DNA from: Sphingobium xanthum
GTDB lineage: Bacteria; Pseudomonadota; Alphaproteobacteria; Sphingomonadales; Sphingomonadaceae
Length of the DNA stretch: 64,000 nt
NCBI RefSeq assembly: GCF_019737615.1
Contig: NZ_JAHKKS010000004.1
Coordinates: 124,001-188,000 of the forward strand
Direction: 5' to 3'
Each line of letters opens with the position of its first letter. Position 1 is the first letter of the stretch. Below the pieces are notes generated by a model, which saw nothing but the letters and a program-made list of their open reading frames with translations, was not told the DNA's origin and did not search any database. This document shows, in pieces, positions 26,722-36,339 of this stretch. A program made the translations under genes and the position numbers.

Positions 26722-28506
26722 TCATGCGAGCGCCATATCCTCGATGTGCAGCTCGGCGGCGGGTCGCGCGCCCCAATCGTCGATGCGGGCGCGGCCGGCG
26801 AGCCAGAAGCGGGCGGACCGATCCGCGCCGAGCAATGCCTGGCCGAGCGGTGTATCGACCTGCCGGAACGCCATGGCCTTTAGGGAGCGGCCATCCTCGC
26901 CGCTGACGATGGCGCGAACATGGCTGGTGCCGACGATATCCGCCTTCATCACGCGCACCGGCCCGAGCGCGACGCGCGGCGCTGGCCAGCCATTGCCGAA
27001 CGGCCCGGCGCCTTCCATTTCGTTGACCAGATCCGGCGTCAGCCCGGCGGGCGCAACCAGCAGATCGATGAGCAGTGCTTGCGCGGCCGCAGCGCGCGCG
27101 ACGTCTTCGCGCAGCCGGTCGTCGAGGAAATCGGCAAAGGCCGCGAGGCGGTCCCGCTCGATCGTCAGGCCCGCTGCCATAGCATGACCGCCGCCCGCGA
27201 CGAGCAGGCCATGATCCTTGGCAGCGAGCACGGCCGCGCCGAGATCGACGCCGCCGATCGAGCGGCCCGATCCCTTGCCGATGCCGGCCTCGTCGAGCGC
27301 GATGACGATGGAGGGGAGGCCGGTCTTTTCCTTGATGCGGCCCGCCACGATGCCGATGACGCCGGGATGCCAGCCATCGCTGGAAACGAGAGCCACGGCC
27401 CGCCCGGTCTGCGTGGCGAGCAAGGCTTCGGCCTGTTCCTGCACGGTCGCCTCGATGGCGCGGCGCTCCTCGTTCAGGCGATCAAGTTCGCGGGCGAGGC
27501 TGGCGGCTTCCTCCGGATCGCAGGTGGTGAGCAGGCGCACGCCCAGATCCGAGCGGCCGACGCGCCCGCCGGCATTGATACGCGGGCCGAGTGCGAAACC
27601 GAGATCGGCGGCTTGCGGCGCGCGCTCCAGCCGGCTCGCGGCGAAGAGAGCGTTGAGGCCGATATTGCCGCGCCGGGCCATAGCCTTCAGGCCTTGGGCC
27701 ACGAAGGCCCGATTGAGGCCGCGAATTTGCGCGACATCTGCGACGGTGCCAAGCGCGACGATGTCCAGCAGATCCATGAGGCGCGGCTCGGTCCGCTTGT
27801 CGAACCAGCCGCGCGCGCGCAGCGTGCGGATGAGCGCCGCGCCGAGCAGGAAGGCGACACCGACGGCAGCGAGATGGCCATGCGATGCGCCCTCGTCGCT
27901 TTCGTCCAGCCGGTTGGGATTGACCAGCGCGTGCGCGACGGGGAGGGCGGCGGCGCATTTGTGATGATCGACGACGATGACGTCCAGCCCGGCATCGCGT
28001 GCGGCCTCCAGCGCGGCAAACGCCTGCGCGCCGCAATCGACCGTGACGACGAGGCTGGAGCCTTGTCCGGCCAGCGCCACAAGTGCCTCGCCGGAGGGGC
28101 CATAGCCTTCCATCAGCCGGTCGGGGATATAATAGCCGGCCTCAAGTCCCAGATCGCGCAGCAGGCGGATGAGCAGGGCGGCGCTGGTCGCGCCGTCCAC
28201 GTCATAATCGCCGAAGATTGTCACCGACTCGCGGTCGATAACGGCTGCGGCGAGCCGCTCGGCAGCACGGTCCATGTCGCGGAAGACCGACGGATCCGGC
28301 ATGAACGCGCGGATCGTGGGCGTGCGCTCGCGTTCGAGGGCGTCGTGCGTGCAGCCGCGCGCGCGCAAAAGATCGTCGATCAGCGCCCCGGCACTGCCTG
28401 CCGGTTCAGGTCCACGCCAGCGCCAGGGGCGGCCGGTGAGCGAGCGGTCGATATCGAGGGCGAAGCGGGTCAAAGGGCCGCTCCGGGCAGTACGGATGCC
28501 TGCCAA
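26722..28506 (-). CDS. recJ: Single-stranded-DNA-specific exonuclease RecJ
   Basis: RecJ degrades single-stranded DNA 5' to 3' in recombination and mismatch repair. The 594-residue protein has the DHH phosphoesterase motifs FGDYDVDGATSAALL, VTVDCGAQAF and VIVVDHHKCAAALP, LVNPNRLDES, GFALGPRINAGGRVG and the DHHA1 motif VAGGGHAMAAGLT. All are consistent with an active enzyme. The start is uncertain: TTG at 28506 or TTG at 28473, with no ATG at the N-terminus. Downstream on the same strand, 77 bases away, lies tRNA-Glu. Confidence 0.95.
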   Translation of the reverse strand: MAGIRTARSGPLTRFALDIDRSLTGRPWRWRGPEPAGSAGALIDDLLRARGCTHDALERERTPTIRAFMPDPSVFRDMDRAAERLAAAVIDRESVTIFGDYDVDGATSAALLIRLLRDLGLEAGYYIPDRLMEGYGPSGEALVALAGQGSSLVVTVDCGAQAFAALEAARDAGLDVIVVDHHKCAAALPVAHALVNPNRLDESDEGASHGHLAAVGVAFLLGAALIRTLRARGWFDKRTEPRLMDLLDIVALGTVADVAQIRGLNRAFVAQGLKAMARRGNIGLNALFAASRLERAPQAADLGFALGPRINAGGRVGRSDLGVRLLTTCDPEEAASLARELDRLNEERRAIEATVQEQAEALLATQTGRAVALVSSDGWHPGVIGIVAGRIKEKTGLPSIVIALDEAGIGKGSGRSIGGVDLGAAVLAAKDHGLLVAGGGHAMAAGLTIERDRLAAFADFLDDRLREDVARAAAAQALLIDLLVAPAGLTPDLVNEMEGAGPFGNGWPAPRVALGPVRVMKADIVGTSHVRAIVSGEDGRSLKAMAFRQVDTPLGQALLGADRSARFWLAGRARIDDWGARPAAELHIEDMALA

Positions 28507-28687
28507 AGGTTCTGAAGGTTATGGGGTACGCCGAAATCTCCGGAGCGGATCGGGCGACGCCGGTTTCGACGAATCCGGACCGGCAAGGAGAGTGGTGGGA
28601 GCATGGCAGCGGATGCTAGCATGACCAGCGCGTCGTAGGACAGGGCCGAAGCAGCCGGGGCGGCCTTGGCATTCGAATATAAAAAAG

Positions 28688-28715
28688 ATATATGATCTAT
28701 ATACGAATCATATAT
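28688..28715. promoter_or_regulatory. AT-rich inverted repeat, probable operator/promoter of the ParD-like/map pair
   Basis: ATATATGAT (28688-28696) and ATCATATAT (28707-28715) form a perfect 9-bp inverted repeat with a 10-base spacer. The site sits in an AT-rich island of otherwise GC-rich DNA (28670-28717), 10 bases before the GTG at 28726. A TATAAA at 28677-28682 may be part of the promoter. Autoregulation by the ParD-like protein is inference from ribbon-helix-helix antitoxin biology. Confidence 0.6.
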
Positions 28716-28725
28716 GGAGTCCCTT

Positions 28726-28938
28726 GTGGGTATCTTGAACATCGAGGACGAGCTGCACGATACGGTGCGCAAGGCGAGCAAGGTGTCCTATCGCTCGATC
28801 AACGCACAGGCGGCCTACTGGATCAAGATCGGCATGCTGTGCGAGACCAATCCGACGCTGAGCTTCACCGAAATCATTGAGCGTGAGCTGAACGCGGCGG
28901 GCGTGTCGGCGCCACCATTGGCAGTGAACGAAGCGTGA
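28726..28938 (+). CDS. ParD-like family protein
   Basis: This is a 70-residue protein of the ParD_like family, recognised by GILNIEDELHDTVRKAS at the start, SINAQAAYWIKIGML in the middle and TLSFTEIIERELN near the end. The family resembles ribbon-helix-helix antitoxins but is usually not next to a ParE toxin. I chose the GTG at 28726, giving VGIL as the N-terminus, because GGAG stands 6 bases upstream and family members begin near that residue. An in-frame ATG at 28714 lies inside the palindrome. Its stop overlaps map by GTGA, so the two are cotranslated. No toxin gene is seen. Confidence 0.8.
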   Translation: MGILNIEDELHDTVRKASKVSYRSINAQAAYWIKIGMLCETNPTLSFTEIIERELNAAGVSAPPLAVNEA

Positions 28939-29723
28939 CGAAGCAGCCGGAAGAACTGGCGCTGATGGCCGAGGCCGGGCGTCTGCTGGCATCCGTGTTC
29001 GAGATGCTGGACCGGACGCAGCGTGTCGGCATGTCCACGCTGGACATCGATACGCTGGTCGAGCGGTTCATCGTCGAGAAGCTTCACGCGCGGCCCGCGA
29101 GCAAGGGCCAATATGGCTATGGCTTCGTTCTGAATTCATCCGTGAACGATGTCGTCTGTCACGGCGTGCCTTCGCAGTCCGACGTGCTGCGGGACGGCGA
29201 CATCGTCAATCTCGACATCACGCTGGAGAAGAACGGGTTCATCGCGGATTCGAGCAAAACCTATCTGATCGGCGATGTGGCTCCGGCTGCGCGGCGTCTG
29301 GTTCAGACGACTTATGACGCGATGTGGATGGGGATCCGTGCTGTGCGCCCCGGTGCGCGGCTCGGCGATATTGGCTGGGCGATCGAGCGCCATGCCAAGC
29401 GCAACGGCTATTCGGTGGTCCGCGAATATTGCGGGCACGGCATCGGTCGTGAAATGCACGAAGCGCCGCAGATTCTGCACTTCGGCAAGCCGGGCACGGG
29501 TCTCGCATTGCGTGAAGGCATGGTCTTCACCATCGAGCCGATGCTCAATCGCGGCCGGCGCGGCGTGCGGACGCAGGACGATGGCTGGACGGTGGTTACC
29601 AGGGACGGATCGCTCTCTGCGCAATTCGAGCACACGGTGGCCGTGACGGCGTCCGGCGTCTCGGTGCTGACCCTGCGCTCCGAGGAGCGGGACATGATCG
29701 GCAAGATGAGGATCGCGGCCTGA
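28935..29723 (+). CDS. map: Type I methionine aminopeptidase
   Basis: MetAP removes the initiator methionine from nascent proteins. The 262-residue enzyme has all five metal ligands: Asp in VNLDITLEKNGF and Asp in IADSSKTYL, His in CGHGIGREMHEAP, Glu in VFTIEPMLN and Glu in QFEHTVAV. It starts at a GTG overlapping the ParD-like stop. Because the partner is a DNA-binding-like protein rather than a ribosomal or adk/secY operon neighbour, this may be a second MetAP, with the housekeeping copy elsewhere; that cannot be tested here. Confidence 0.93.
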   Translation: MTKQPEELALMAEAGRLLASVFEMLDRTQRVGMSTLDIDTLVERFIVEKLHARPASKGQYGYGFVLNSSVNDVVCHGVPSQSDVLRDGDIVNLDITLEKNGFIADSSKTYLIGDVAPAARRLVQTTYDAMWMGIRAVRPGARLGDIGWAIERHAKRNGYSVVREYCGHGIGREMHEAPQILHFGKPGTGLALREGMVFTIEPMLNRGRRGVRTQDDGWTVVTRDGSLSAQFEHTVAVTASGVSVLTLRSEERDMIGKMRIAA

Positions 29724-29871
29724 GACGCGCCATCCGGGCCAGCGTCACTTCGATCCTGTCTGTGTGTTCCTGCATCGCGAGGTCGCGAAGGTCGTCACTG
29801 CAAGGCATTTCTTCGGCCGATCGCCGCGCCGCCCCACTTGTATTCATCGGGCGAAGCATTAGCTGGCGACC

Positions 29872-30822
29872 ATGGCATCCATCCTTTCGGTCCGCGGCGT
29901 TTCCAAGCGCTATGCAAGCGGACATCAGGCCCTTGGCGAGATCGATCTGGACGTTGAGGAGGGCGAGATTTTCGCGCTGCTCGGGCCGAACGGCGCGGGC
30001 AAGACGACGCTCATCTCGATCATCTGCGGCATCGTGAATGCGTCCGGCGGGACGGTGACGGTCGACGGGCACGATATCATCAGGGGGTATCGGCATACGC
30101 GCTCGACCATCGGGCTGGTGCCGCAGGAGCTGGCGACGGACATGTTCGAGCGGGTGATCGACACGGTCTCGCTCAGCCGCGGCCTGTTCGGCAAGCCACG
30201 CAACGACGCCTATATCGAGAAGATCCTGCGCGACCTCTCGCTCTGGGACAAGCGCGCCGCCAAGGTGCAGGAGCTGTCCGGCGGCATGAAGCGGCGCGTG
30301 ATGATCGCCAAGGCGCTCAGTCACGAACCCAAGCTGCTGTTCCTCGATGAGCCGACGGCGGGCGTGGATGTCGAGCTGCGGCGCGACATGTGGGCGCTGG
30401 TGCGCCAGCTGCGCGACAATGGCGCGACGATCATCCTGACGACGCACTATATCGAGGAAGCCGAGGACATGGCCGACCGGATCGGCGTCATTTCCAAGGG
30501 CGAGCTGGTGCTGGTCGAAGAGAAGCATGCGCTGATGAAGAAGCTCGGCCGCAAGGTGCTGCATGTGCGCCTGAGCGAAGCGATGAGCGCAGTGCCGGCA
30601 GGGCTGGCGGACTGGAAGCTCGCATTGCGCGACGAGGGGCATGAACTCGAATATGAGTTCGACACCCATGCCGAGGACACGGGCGTCTCGGCGTTGCTGG
30701 CGCGGCTCGGGGAACTGGGCATCGGCTACAAGGATCTCAACACCGAGGAAAGCTCGCTGGAGGATATCTTCGTGAGCCTCGTCCATGCGCCCAAGTCGAC
30801 GGCGAAGGGAGAGGCGGCATGA
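29872..30822 (+). CDS. ABC-2 type exporter ATP-binding protein (YadG-like)
   Basis: The 316-residue ATPase has Walker [13 protein letters not shown], signature [15 protein letters not shown], Walker [13 protein letters not shown] and the H-loop [16 protein letters not shown]. The 'TAGVD' and 'YIEEAE' forms are those of the NodI/DrrA/YadG branch, which pairs with ABC-2 permeases. The C-terminal 80 residues form the usual DUF4162-like regulatory end. It overlaps the permease gene by ATGA. Substrate unknown; such pairs export drugs, polysaccharides or lipids. Confidence 0.9.
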   Translation: MASILSVRGVSKRYASGHQALGEIDLDVEEGEIFALLGPNGAGKTTLISIICGIVNASGGTVTVDGHDIIRGYRHTRSTIGLVPQELATDMFERVIDTVSLSRGLFGKPRNDAYIEKILRDLSLWDKRAAKVQELSGGMKRRVMIAKALSHEPKLLFLDEPTAGVDVELRRDMWALVRQLRDNGATIILTTHYIEEAEDMADRIGVISKGELVLVEEKHALMKKLGRKVLHVRLSEAMSAVPAGLADWKLALRDEGHELEYEFDTHAEDTGVSALLARLGELGIGYKDLNTEESSLEDIFVSLVHAPKSTAKGEAA

Positions 30823-31586
30823 GCTTCAATGTCCATGCCATCAAGGCGATCTACAAGTTCGAGCTGCACCGGTTCGGCCGGACCTTGATGACCAGCCTGT
30901 TCGTGCCGGCGATCACGACCTCGCTCTATTTCATCGTGTTCGGCAGCGCGATCGGATCGCGCATGACCGAGGTCGACGGCATTCCTTATGGCGCGTTCAT
31001 CGTGCCGGGTCTCATCATGCTGTCCATGTTTACGGAGAGCATCTCCAATGCGAGCTTCGGCATCTACATGCCCAAGTTCACAGGGACGATCTACGAGCTG
31101 CATTCGGCGCCCGTCTCGCCGCTGGAGAGCGTGATCGCGTTCGTCGGGGCGGCGGCGACCAAATCGATGTTCATCGGGTTGCTGATTCTGGCCACGGCGC
31201 ATCTGTTCGTGGACATGCCGATCGCGCATCCGATTGCGATGATCGGCTTCATGCTGCTGATCGCGATCAGCTTCTGCCTGTTCGGCTTCATTCTCGGCAT
31301 CTGGGCGCAGAGCTTCGAGCAACTTTCGGTCATCCCGATGCTGATCGTGACCCCGATGACTTTCCTGGGCGGCGCTTTCTACTCGGTTCACATGCTGCCC
31401 GAGCCGTGGAAGACGATCACCCTGTTCAATCCGGTGGTCTATCTGATCAGCGGGTTCCGCTGGACCTTCTTCGGTAAGGGCGACGTTGCCATGGGCATCT
31501 CGCTGACGTTCGTTGCGGGTATGCTGGCGGTCTGCCTCACCGTCGTCTGGTGGATGTTCAAGACAGGCTACCGGCTCAAGAAATAG
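30819..31586 (+). CDS. ABC-2 type exporter permease (YadH-like)
   Basis: The 255-residue membrane protein has six hydrophobic segments. It carries the ABC-2 permease features [25 protein letters not shown] in the first half and [20 protein letters not shown] with [16 protein letters not shown] near the end. The start overlaps the ATPase stop, so the two form one exporter. The stop is 6 bases from that of the convergent DUF4010 gene. Confidence 0.9.
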   Translation: MSFNVHAIKAIYKFELHRFGRTLMTSLFVPAITTSLYFIVFGSAIGSRMTEVDGIPYGAFIVPGLIMLSMFTESISNASFGIYMPKFTGTIYELHSAPVSPLESVIAFVGAAATKSMFIGLLILATAHLFVDMPIAHPIAMIGFMLLIAISFCLFGFILGIWAQSFEQLSVIPMLIVTPMTFLGGAFYSVHMLPEPWKTITLFNPVVYLISGFRWTFFGKGDVAMGISLTFVAGMLAVCLTVVWWMFKTGYRLKK

Positions 31587-31592
31587 GCCGGC

Positions 31593-32831
31593 TCAGCGCA
31601 AAATCCAGCCGAGCGTGAGTGCGGACACGGCCAACGACAGATAGAGCGGGGCGGCTGCGCGCAGGCCGCCATGGCCCGCCGCGATTACATGCGCCATGCC
31701 GGCCTTGACGAGCGTGTTGGCAAGGACGGGAATGGCGAGAATGAGGCCGGCCTCGCGATCGCCCAGCGCGTCGGCAGGCAGGCCGGCGAGCGTCAGGACT
31801 GCCGCGTCGACATCGGTCATGCCGGTGATGCCCAGGACGACGGCGATGCCGCTGCTTCCGAACCGCTCCAGAGACCAGCGCGCGACGAGCGAAAGGATGG
31901 CGACGAGGCCTGCCAGCAGCAGTGCGGGCCCGAAACCGAGCGGATTGCCGAGCGGCAACGGCGTGGAACTCTGACTGCCGCGCCGCCACGCGAGCGTTGC
32001 CAGGGCGAGCGCGACGAGTGTGGCGGGCGCGAGCACCAGGACGAGCGAGGGCAGAGCGCGCGGCACCAGCGCCAGGGCCAGCACCTGCACGCGGACGAAC
32101 ATCACGATCGAGGCCAGCGCGATGCCGGCAGCGAGCGCGCCGCGCGCTTCCGGTTCGCTGCGCAGCCGCCGCGCATATTCGGCGGTCACAGCTGTCGAAG
32201 AGACGATTGCACCGGTCAGGGCCACGAAGAGAATCCCCCGCTGCCCGCCGAATCGCCGCGCGGCTGCGTAGCCGATGAAGGAGAGGCCGAGCACGAAGAC
32301 CACCACCATCCACAGGCGACGGGGATTCCAGGCGTCATAGGGGCCGAGCTGCACGTCGGGCAGGATCGGGAGAATGACGAGAGCGACCAGCGCGAAGCGA
32401 GCGATCGCCTCGATCTCCGCGTCATTGATACCCTTGAGCATCATGTGCATCGACTGGCGCGCGCTGAGCAGGGCAAAGGCTGCGCCCGCGGCCGCGAGCG
32501 CAACGCCCGGCGACAGGCGGACGGCGGCGAGACCGATCCCGAAAGTCAGGATGCCGGCGACGCAGTTCGTGGCGGAAAGTCGGTCCTCATCCGTGCCGCG
32601 CGCATAGCCGATCAGCAGGGCGGCAATGACTCCTGCGCCAAGCACGGCGGCAACGGCATCGGCCGCAAGACCGGCAAGGCCGCCGGCCAGGCCGATCAGC
32701 CCGAACGTGCGAAAGCCGGCAACCCGGCGCCCGGCTTCCAGCGTCCGCTGGGCATAGCCGCGCTGGACGCCGACCAGCAATCCGGAAGCCAGCGACGTCA
32801 GCAGGCCAAGATAGGGGGCGGGGAACTCCAT
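31593..32831 (-). CDS. MgtC/SapB-DUF4010 family membrane protein
   Basis: The 412-residue protein is almost entirely hydrophobic, with twelve or so membrane segments. The N-terminal part has an MgtC/SapB-like pattern (SGLLVGVQRGYAQ; GFRTFGLIGLAGGLAG), and the C-terminal part matches DUF4010 (ALTGAIVSSTAVTAEYARR; GITGMTDVDAAVLTLA). Function is unknown; it may be a transporter. It lies convergent to the ABC exporter and is followed on its strand by nothing closer than recJ. Confidence 0.82.
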   Translation of the reverse strand: MEFPAPYLGLLTSLASGLLVGVQRGYAQRTLEAGRRVAGFRTFGLIGLAGGLAGLAADAVAAVLGAGVIAALLIGYARGTDEDRLSATNCVAGILTFGIGLAAVRLSPGVALAAAGAAFALLSARQSMHMMLKGINDAEIEAIARFALVALVILPILPDVQLGPYDAWNPRRLWMVVVFVLGLSFIGYAAARRFGGQRGILFVALTGAIVSSTAVTAEYARRLRSEPEARGALAAGIALASIVMFVRVQVLALALVPRALPSLVLVLAPATLVALALATLAWRRGSQSSTPLPLGNPLGFGPALLLAGLVAILSLVARWSLERFGSSGIAVVLGITGMTDVDAAVLTLAGLPADALGDREAGLILAIPVLANTLVKAGMAHVIAAGHGGLRAAAPLYLSLAVSALTLGWILR

Positions 32832-32914
32832 GGCCCCCCTATACAGGCCCGTGGCGCGGTCGCCACATCCCTTGCATGCGCTTCAGGGCCGCATCCAGCC
32901 GGCCCCTCTGGCGA

Positions 32915-33901
32915 TCACTTCACCCGATGCTCGCCCTTCACCCAGCGGACCGTGCCCGAAGAGGCGCGCATCACGACGCTCTCGGTGGTCATCTTGCCGT
33001 CGCGCCGCACCTTGACGCCCGCGAGCAGCGAGCCGTCGGTGACGCCGGTCGCGGCGAAGATGCAGTCGCCCTTGGCGAGGTCTTCCAGCACGTAGATACG
33101 ATCGAGATCCTCGATGCCCCATTTGCGGGCGCGGGCCTTCTCATCATCGTTGCGGAACAGGAGCTTGCCGTTGAACTGTCCGCCGACGCAGCGCAGCGCG
33201 GCACAGGCCAGAACACCTTCGGGTGCGCCGCCCGAGCCCATATACATGTCGATGGTCGTGTCAGGATTGGTGGTGGCGATCACGCCGGCCACGTCGCCGT
33301 CGCCGATGAGGACCACGCCGCAGCCGATGCCGCGCAGCTCCGCGATGAGCTTCTCATGGCGCGGGCGGTCCAGCACGCAGACAACGATGTCGGACGGGGC
33401 GACGCCCTTGGCCTTGGCGACGGCCTCGACATTCTGCGTCGGCGTCTTGGCGAGATCGATGATGCCCGGCGGATAGCCCGGGCCGACCGCGAGCTTCTCC
33501 ATGTAGACGTCGGGCGCATTGAGGAGATTGCCTTCCTCGGCGGCCGCGAGCACGGCGAGGGCGTTCGGGCCGGCCTTGGCGGTAATGGTCGTGCCTTCCA
33601 GCGGATCGAGGGCGATGTCGATCTTCGGCCCCTTGCCGGGCGCGCCGCCGACCTTCTCGCCGATGAAGAGCATCGGGGCTTCGTCGCGCTCACCTTCGCC
33701 GATCACGACTGTGCCATCCATGTAGAGGCCATCGAACGCCTTGCGCATCGCTTCCACAGCTGCGGCGTCGGCCGCCTTCTCGTCGCCGCGACCGACCAGC
33801 TTGGACGCCGCGATGGCGGCCGCTTCGGTCACGCGCACCATCTCGAGCACGAGAACGCGATCGAGAATGTTGCTTGCTTCGACGGAATTCGACTTCCCCA
33901 T
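32915..33901 (-). CDS. glpX: Class II fructose-1,6-bisphosphatase
   Basis: GlpX converts fructose-1,6-bisphosphate to fructose-6-phosphate in gluconeogenesis. The 328-residue enzyme has TEAAAIAASKLVGRGDEKAA, DGTVVIGEGERDEAPML, the metal/substrate motif IDIALDPLEGTTI, and MYMGSGGAPEGVLA. I chose the ATG at 33901 (MGKSNSVEASN) behind AGAGGA; the longer frame adds 32 unrelated residues. It lies 120 bases after hom, a pairing common in sphingomonads. Confidence 0.96.
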   Translation of the reverse strand: MGKSNSVEASNILDRVLVLEMVRVTEAAAIAASKLVGRGDEKAADAAAVEAMRKAFDGLYMDGTVVIGEGERDEAPMLFIGEKVGGAPGKGPKIDIALDPLEGTTITAKAGPNALAVLAAAEEGNLLNAPDVYMEKLAVGPGYPPGIIDLAKTPTQNVEAVAKAKGVAPSDIVVCVLDRPRHEKLIAELRGIGCGVVLIGDGDVAGVIATTNPDTTIDMYMGSGGAPEGVLACAALRCVGGQFNGKLLFRNDDEKARARKWGIEDLDRIYVLEDLAKGDCIFAATGVTDGSLLAGVKVRRDGKMTTESVVMRASSGTVRWVKGEHRVK

Positions 33902-34021
33902 CCCACTAAATCCTCTGGCTGTTGCGGGGCTTCCGATAGGCGAGCTTTGTTGCAATGTCGATAATGCGTATCGCGTGTAGCAAAGCGTCGGTCGCATGCC
34001 GGGCTCGTGTTGGGGTGCGGC

Positions 34022-35332
34022 TCAATCCAGGATATGCATCACCATTGGCGCACCGAGCAGGCTGTCCGATCCGCCGAGCCGCTTCAAAACGTCCTCGATG
34101 CAGGACAGCGCGCCGGCATGAGTGACGATCGCGACCAGCACGCCGCCGTCTTCCGTCTGCGCGCGCTGGATGACGCTCTCGATCGAGACGCCGGCATCGC
34201 GCATCGCGGCGGTGATTTCCGCCAGCACACCGGGACGGTCCTGGACGAGGAAGCGCAGATAGGCGCGGCCGATGCGCGCACCTGCATCCGCCTTCACCTG
34301 ACGCTGGAGCCACTCGGCGGGCATGGCGAAGGCCGGGCCATATTCGTCCCGCGCGACATCGATGACGTCGGCCACGACAGCCGAAGCAGTCGGTCCTTCG
34401 CCCGCGCCGGCACCCTGGAAAAAGAGGCGGCCGACGAAATTGCCTTCGGCCACGACGGCGTTCAGCGCGCCATCGACATGGGCGAGCGGATGATCCAGCG
34501 GCACGAGCATCGGATGGACGCGCTGGAACAGGCCGACATTCTCGCCGCCTTCCGCTTCGCACTCGGCCATGCCGACAAGGCGAATCTTGTAGCCGAGCGT
34601 TGCCGCCTCGCGAATATCGGCCGCCATGACGTGACGGATGCCTGTGATATCGACTTCCGGAAAGTCGATCTCGGTGCCGAAGGCGAGGCTGGCCAGAATG
34701 GAGAGCTTATGCGCCGCATCGATGCCGTCGATGTCGAAAGTCGGGTCGGCCTCGGCATATCCTTTGGCCTGCGCGTCATCGAGCACGTCCTGGAAGGCGC
34801 TGCCGTCCTTCTCCATGGTCGAGAGGATGAAATTGCAGGTGCCATTGAGGATTCCATAGACGCGCATGATCCGATTCGCGGCGGCGCCTTCCCGAAGTCC
34901 CTTGATGACCGGAACGCCACCCGCGACCGCTGCTTCATATTTGAGCGCCACGCCGGTTCGCTCCGCCTCGCGGGCGAGATCGAGGCCATGATGCGCGATC
35001 ATGGCCTTGTTGGCCGTGACGAACGGCTTGCCGCGCCCGAGACACTGGCGTGCGAGGGTAAGGGCGGGGCCGTCCGATCCGCCGATCAGCTCGACGACGG
35101 CATCGATGTCTTCGCGCGCGGCGAGCGATGACATGTCATCGACCCATTCATAAGGCGACAGGTCGATGCCGCGATCCTTGTTGCGGTCCCGCGCGGAAAT
35201 GGCGACGACCTCGATAGGCCGACCGGCGCGGCGCGCGACGAGTTCGCGATTGACCTCCAGCAGCCGAATGACGCCGGCGCCCACGGTTCCAAGTCCGACA
35301 ATGGCCAGGCGGAGCGGGGCGGTCTCGGTCAT
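34022..35332 (-). CDS. hom: Homoserine dehydrogenase
   Basis: Hom reduces aspartate semialdehyde to homoserine, the branch point to threonine and methionine. The 436-residue enzyme has an N-terminal nucleotide-binding motif (LAIVGLGTVGAGVIRLL), VTANKAMIAHHG, the catalytic core AEADPTFDIDGIDAAHKLSI, and a C-terminal ACT domain (VQDRPGVLAEITAAMRDAGV) for feedback control by amino acid. All are intact. The aspartokinase gene lysC lies 11 kb away. Confidence 0.97.
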   Translation of the reverse strand: MTETAPLRLAIVGLGTVGAGVIRLLEVNRELVARRAGRPIEVVAISARDRNKDRGIDLSPYEWVDDMSSLAAREDIDAVVELIGGSDGPALTLARQCLGRGKPFVTANKAMIAHHGLDLAREAERTGVALKYEAAVAGGVPVIKGLREGAAANRIMRVYGILNGTCNFILSTMEKDGSAFQDVLDDAQAKGYAEADPTFDIDGIDAAHKLSILASLAFGTEIDFPEVDITGIRHVMAADIREAATLGYKIRLVGMAECEAEGGENVGLFQRVHPMLVPLDHPLAHVDGALNAVVAEGNFVGRLFFQGAGAGEGPTASAVVADVIDVARDEYGPAFAMPAEWLQRQVKADAGARIGRAYLRFLVQDRPGVLAEITAAMRDAGVSIESVIQRAQTEDGGVLVAIVTHAGALSCIEDVLKRLGGSDSLLGAPMVMHILD

Positions 35333-35454
35333 TATACTCTCTATCCTTCTGAACGGGCGCGAGCCTTGACGAACAGGCGCGCGCGACGGCGCCGCTCATA
35401 GAGAGTTTTCGCGGCGGTTGGAAACCCGGACGACGCAGTTGCCATCCGGCCCTA

Positions 35455-36339
35455 TCAGATGACCGGTTTCGCGGCCCGGTCGCAGGGTGCCAGGGCCTGG
35501 CGGAAGGCGAGATAGTCGCGCGTCGCCGCCTGCGCGTCGGCTTGCTCGACGCCACGCAGGGCGCGGGGCGGCAGGCTTTGGGGCAGGCTGCACGCGAGAC
35601 GATACCAGAGCATCGTTTCGGGCTCGGGAATGGAGGCGGCATCATCGACGATCTCGCCGAGCGAGGCGCTGAAGCGCGGCTGCTCGTCCGGCCGCCGGAT
35701 GACGGAGAGCGAAATCGGTGTGCCGTCGGCGGTGTCGAGGAAGATTTGCGTCTCGCTTTCCCCCCGGATCGCGCCGGCAACGTGGAATGCGGAGCTGATG
35801 CCCGTGATGGCCGGTGGAAGATTGCTGGCGATCGCATCCTTGAGCACGCGGCGCGTGAGTGCCTCATTGGCGGGCGACCAGTCGACCGCCGCGCTGCTCG
35901 ATGTCAGCTGAAGCTGCGCGACGTTGCTGCCGCTCTTGCCGAACAGGATCAGGGTACGCCCCTTGAGGCCGGGCTTTTTCGCCTTGGCGGTCGGGCCGTC
36001 AATAAGGAAGGCAACCTTGCGGGCAATGACGGAGTCGCCGCGAATCAATCCGATGCTTTCGGCCTCCACATAGAATCGACTTTGACCCGGCAAGAGGCCC
36101 GGCGCGCGCTCGGGCGGCAGCACGGCGAGCGACTTCACCTTGACCGTCGCGATCGTCTGCGAGGCCAGGATCAGGTCGGCAAGCCGGGCATAGCTGATGC
36201 TCGGCGCTGCGGGGGGAGGCGGTGACTCCGCAGCGTGTGCAACTGCGGAAAAACTTGAGATTCCGTAAAGAAACAATGCCGCCGCGAGAAAGCCCCGCGA
36301 CTGCTTGCGATTCTCAGATTCGTTGATCTCATCCGTCAT
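35455..36339 (-). CDS. Secreted protein of unknown function
   Basis: I do not recognise this 294-residue protein. It has a charged N-terminal stretch and then a signal peptide core (FLAAALFLYGISSFSAVAHA) followed by a Pro/Ala linker (ESPPPPAAPS). The mature part contains LLPGQSRFYVEAESIGLIRG and ARKVAFLIDGP, suggesting beta strands, and a C-terminal region with two cysteines (LACSLP and APCDRA). The ATG at 36339 has GGAGA 10 bases upstream; a longer frame to 36537 has no signal-like start. It is divergent from tonB. Confidence 0.72.
   Translation of the reverse strand: MTDEINESENRKQSRGFLAAALFLYGISSFSAVAHAAESPPPPAAPSISYARLADLILASQTIATVKVKSLAVLPPERAPGLLPGQSRFYVEAESIGLIRGDSVIARKVAFLIDGPTAKAKKPGLKGRTLILFGKSGSNVAQLQLTSSSAAVDWSPANEALTRRVLKDAIASNLPPAITGISSAFHVAGAIRGESETQIFLDTADGTPISLSVIRRPDEQPRFSASLGEIVDDAASIPEPETMLWYRLACSLPQSLPPRALRGVEQADAQAATRDYLAFRQALAPCDRAAKPVI

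Noticed and set aside
28726..29723. Classical ParDE toxin-antitoxin operon
   Set aside because: No ParE/RelE-type toxin frame is present; the downstream gene is a complete methionine aminopeptidase.
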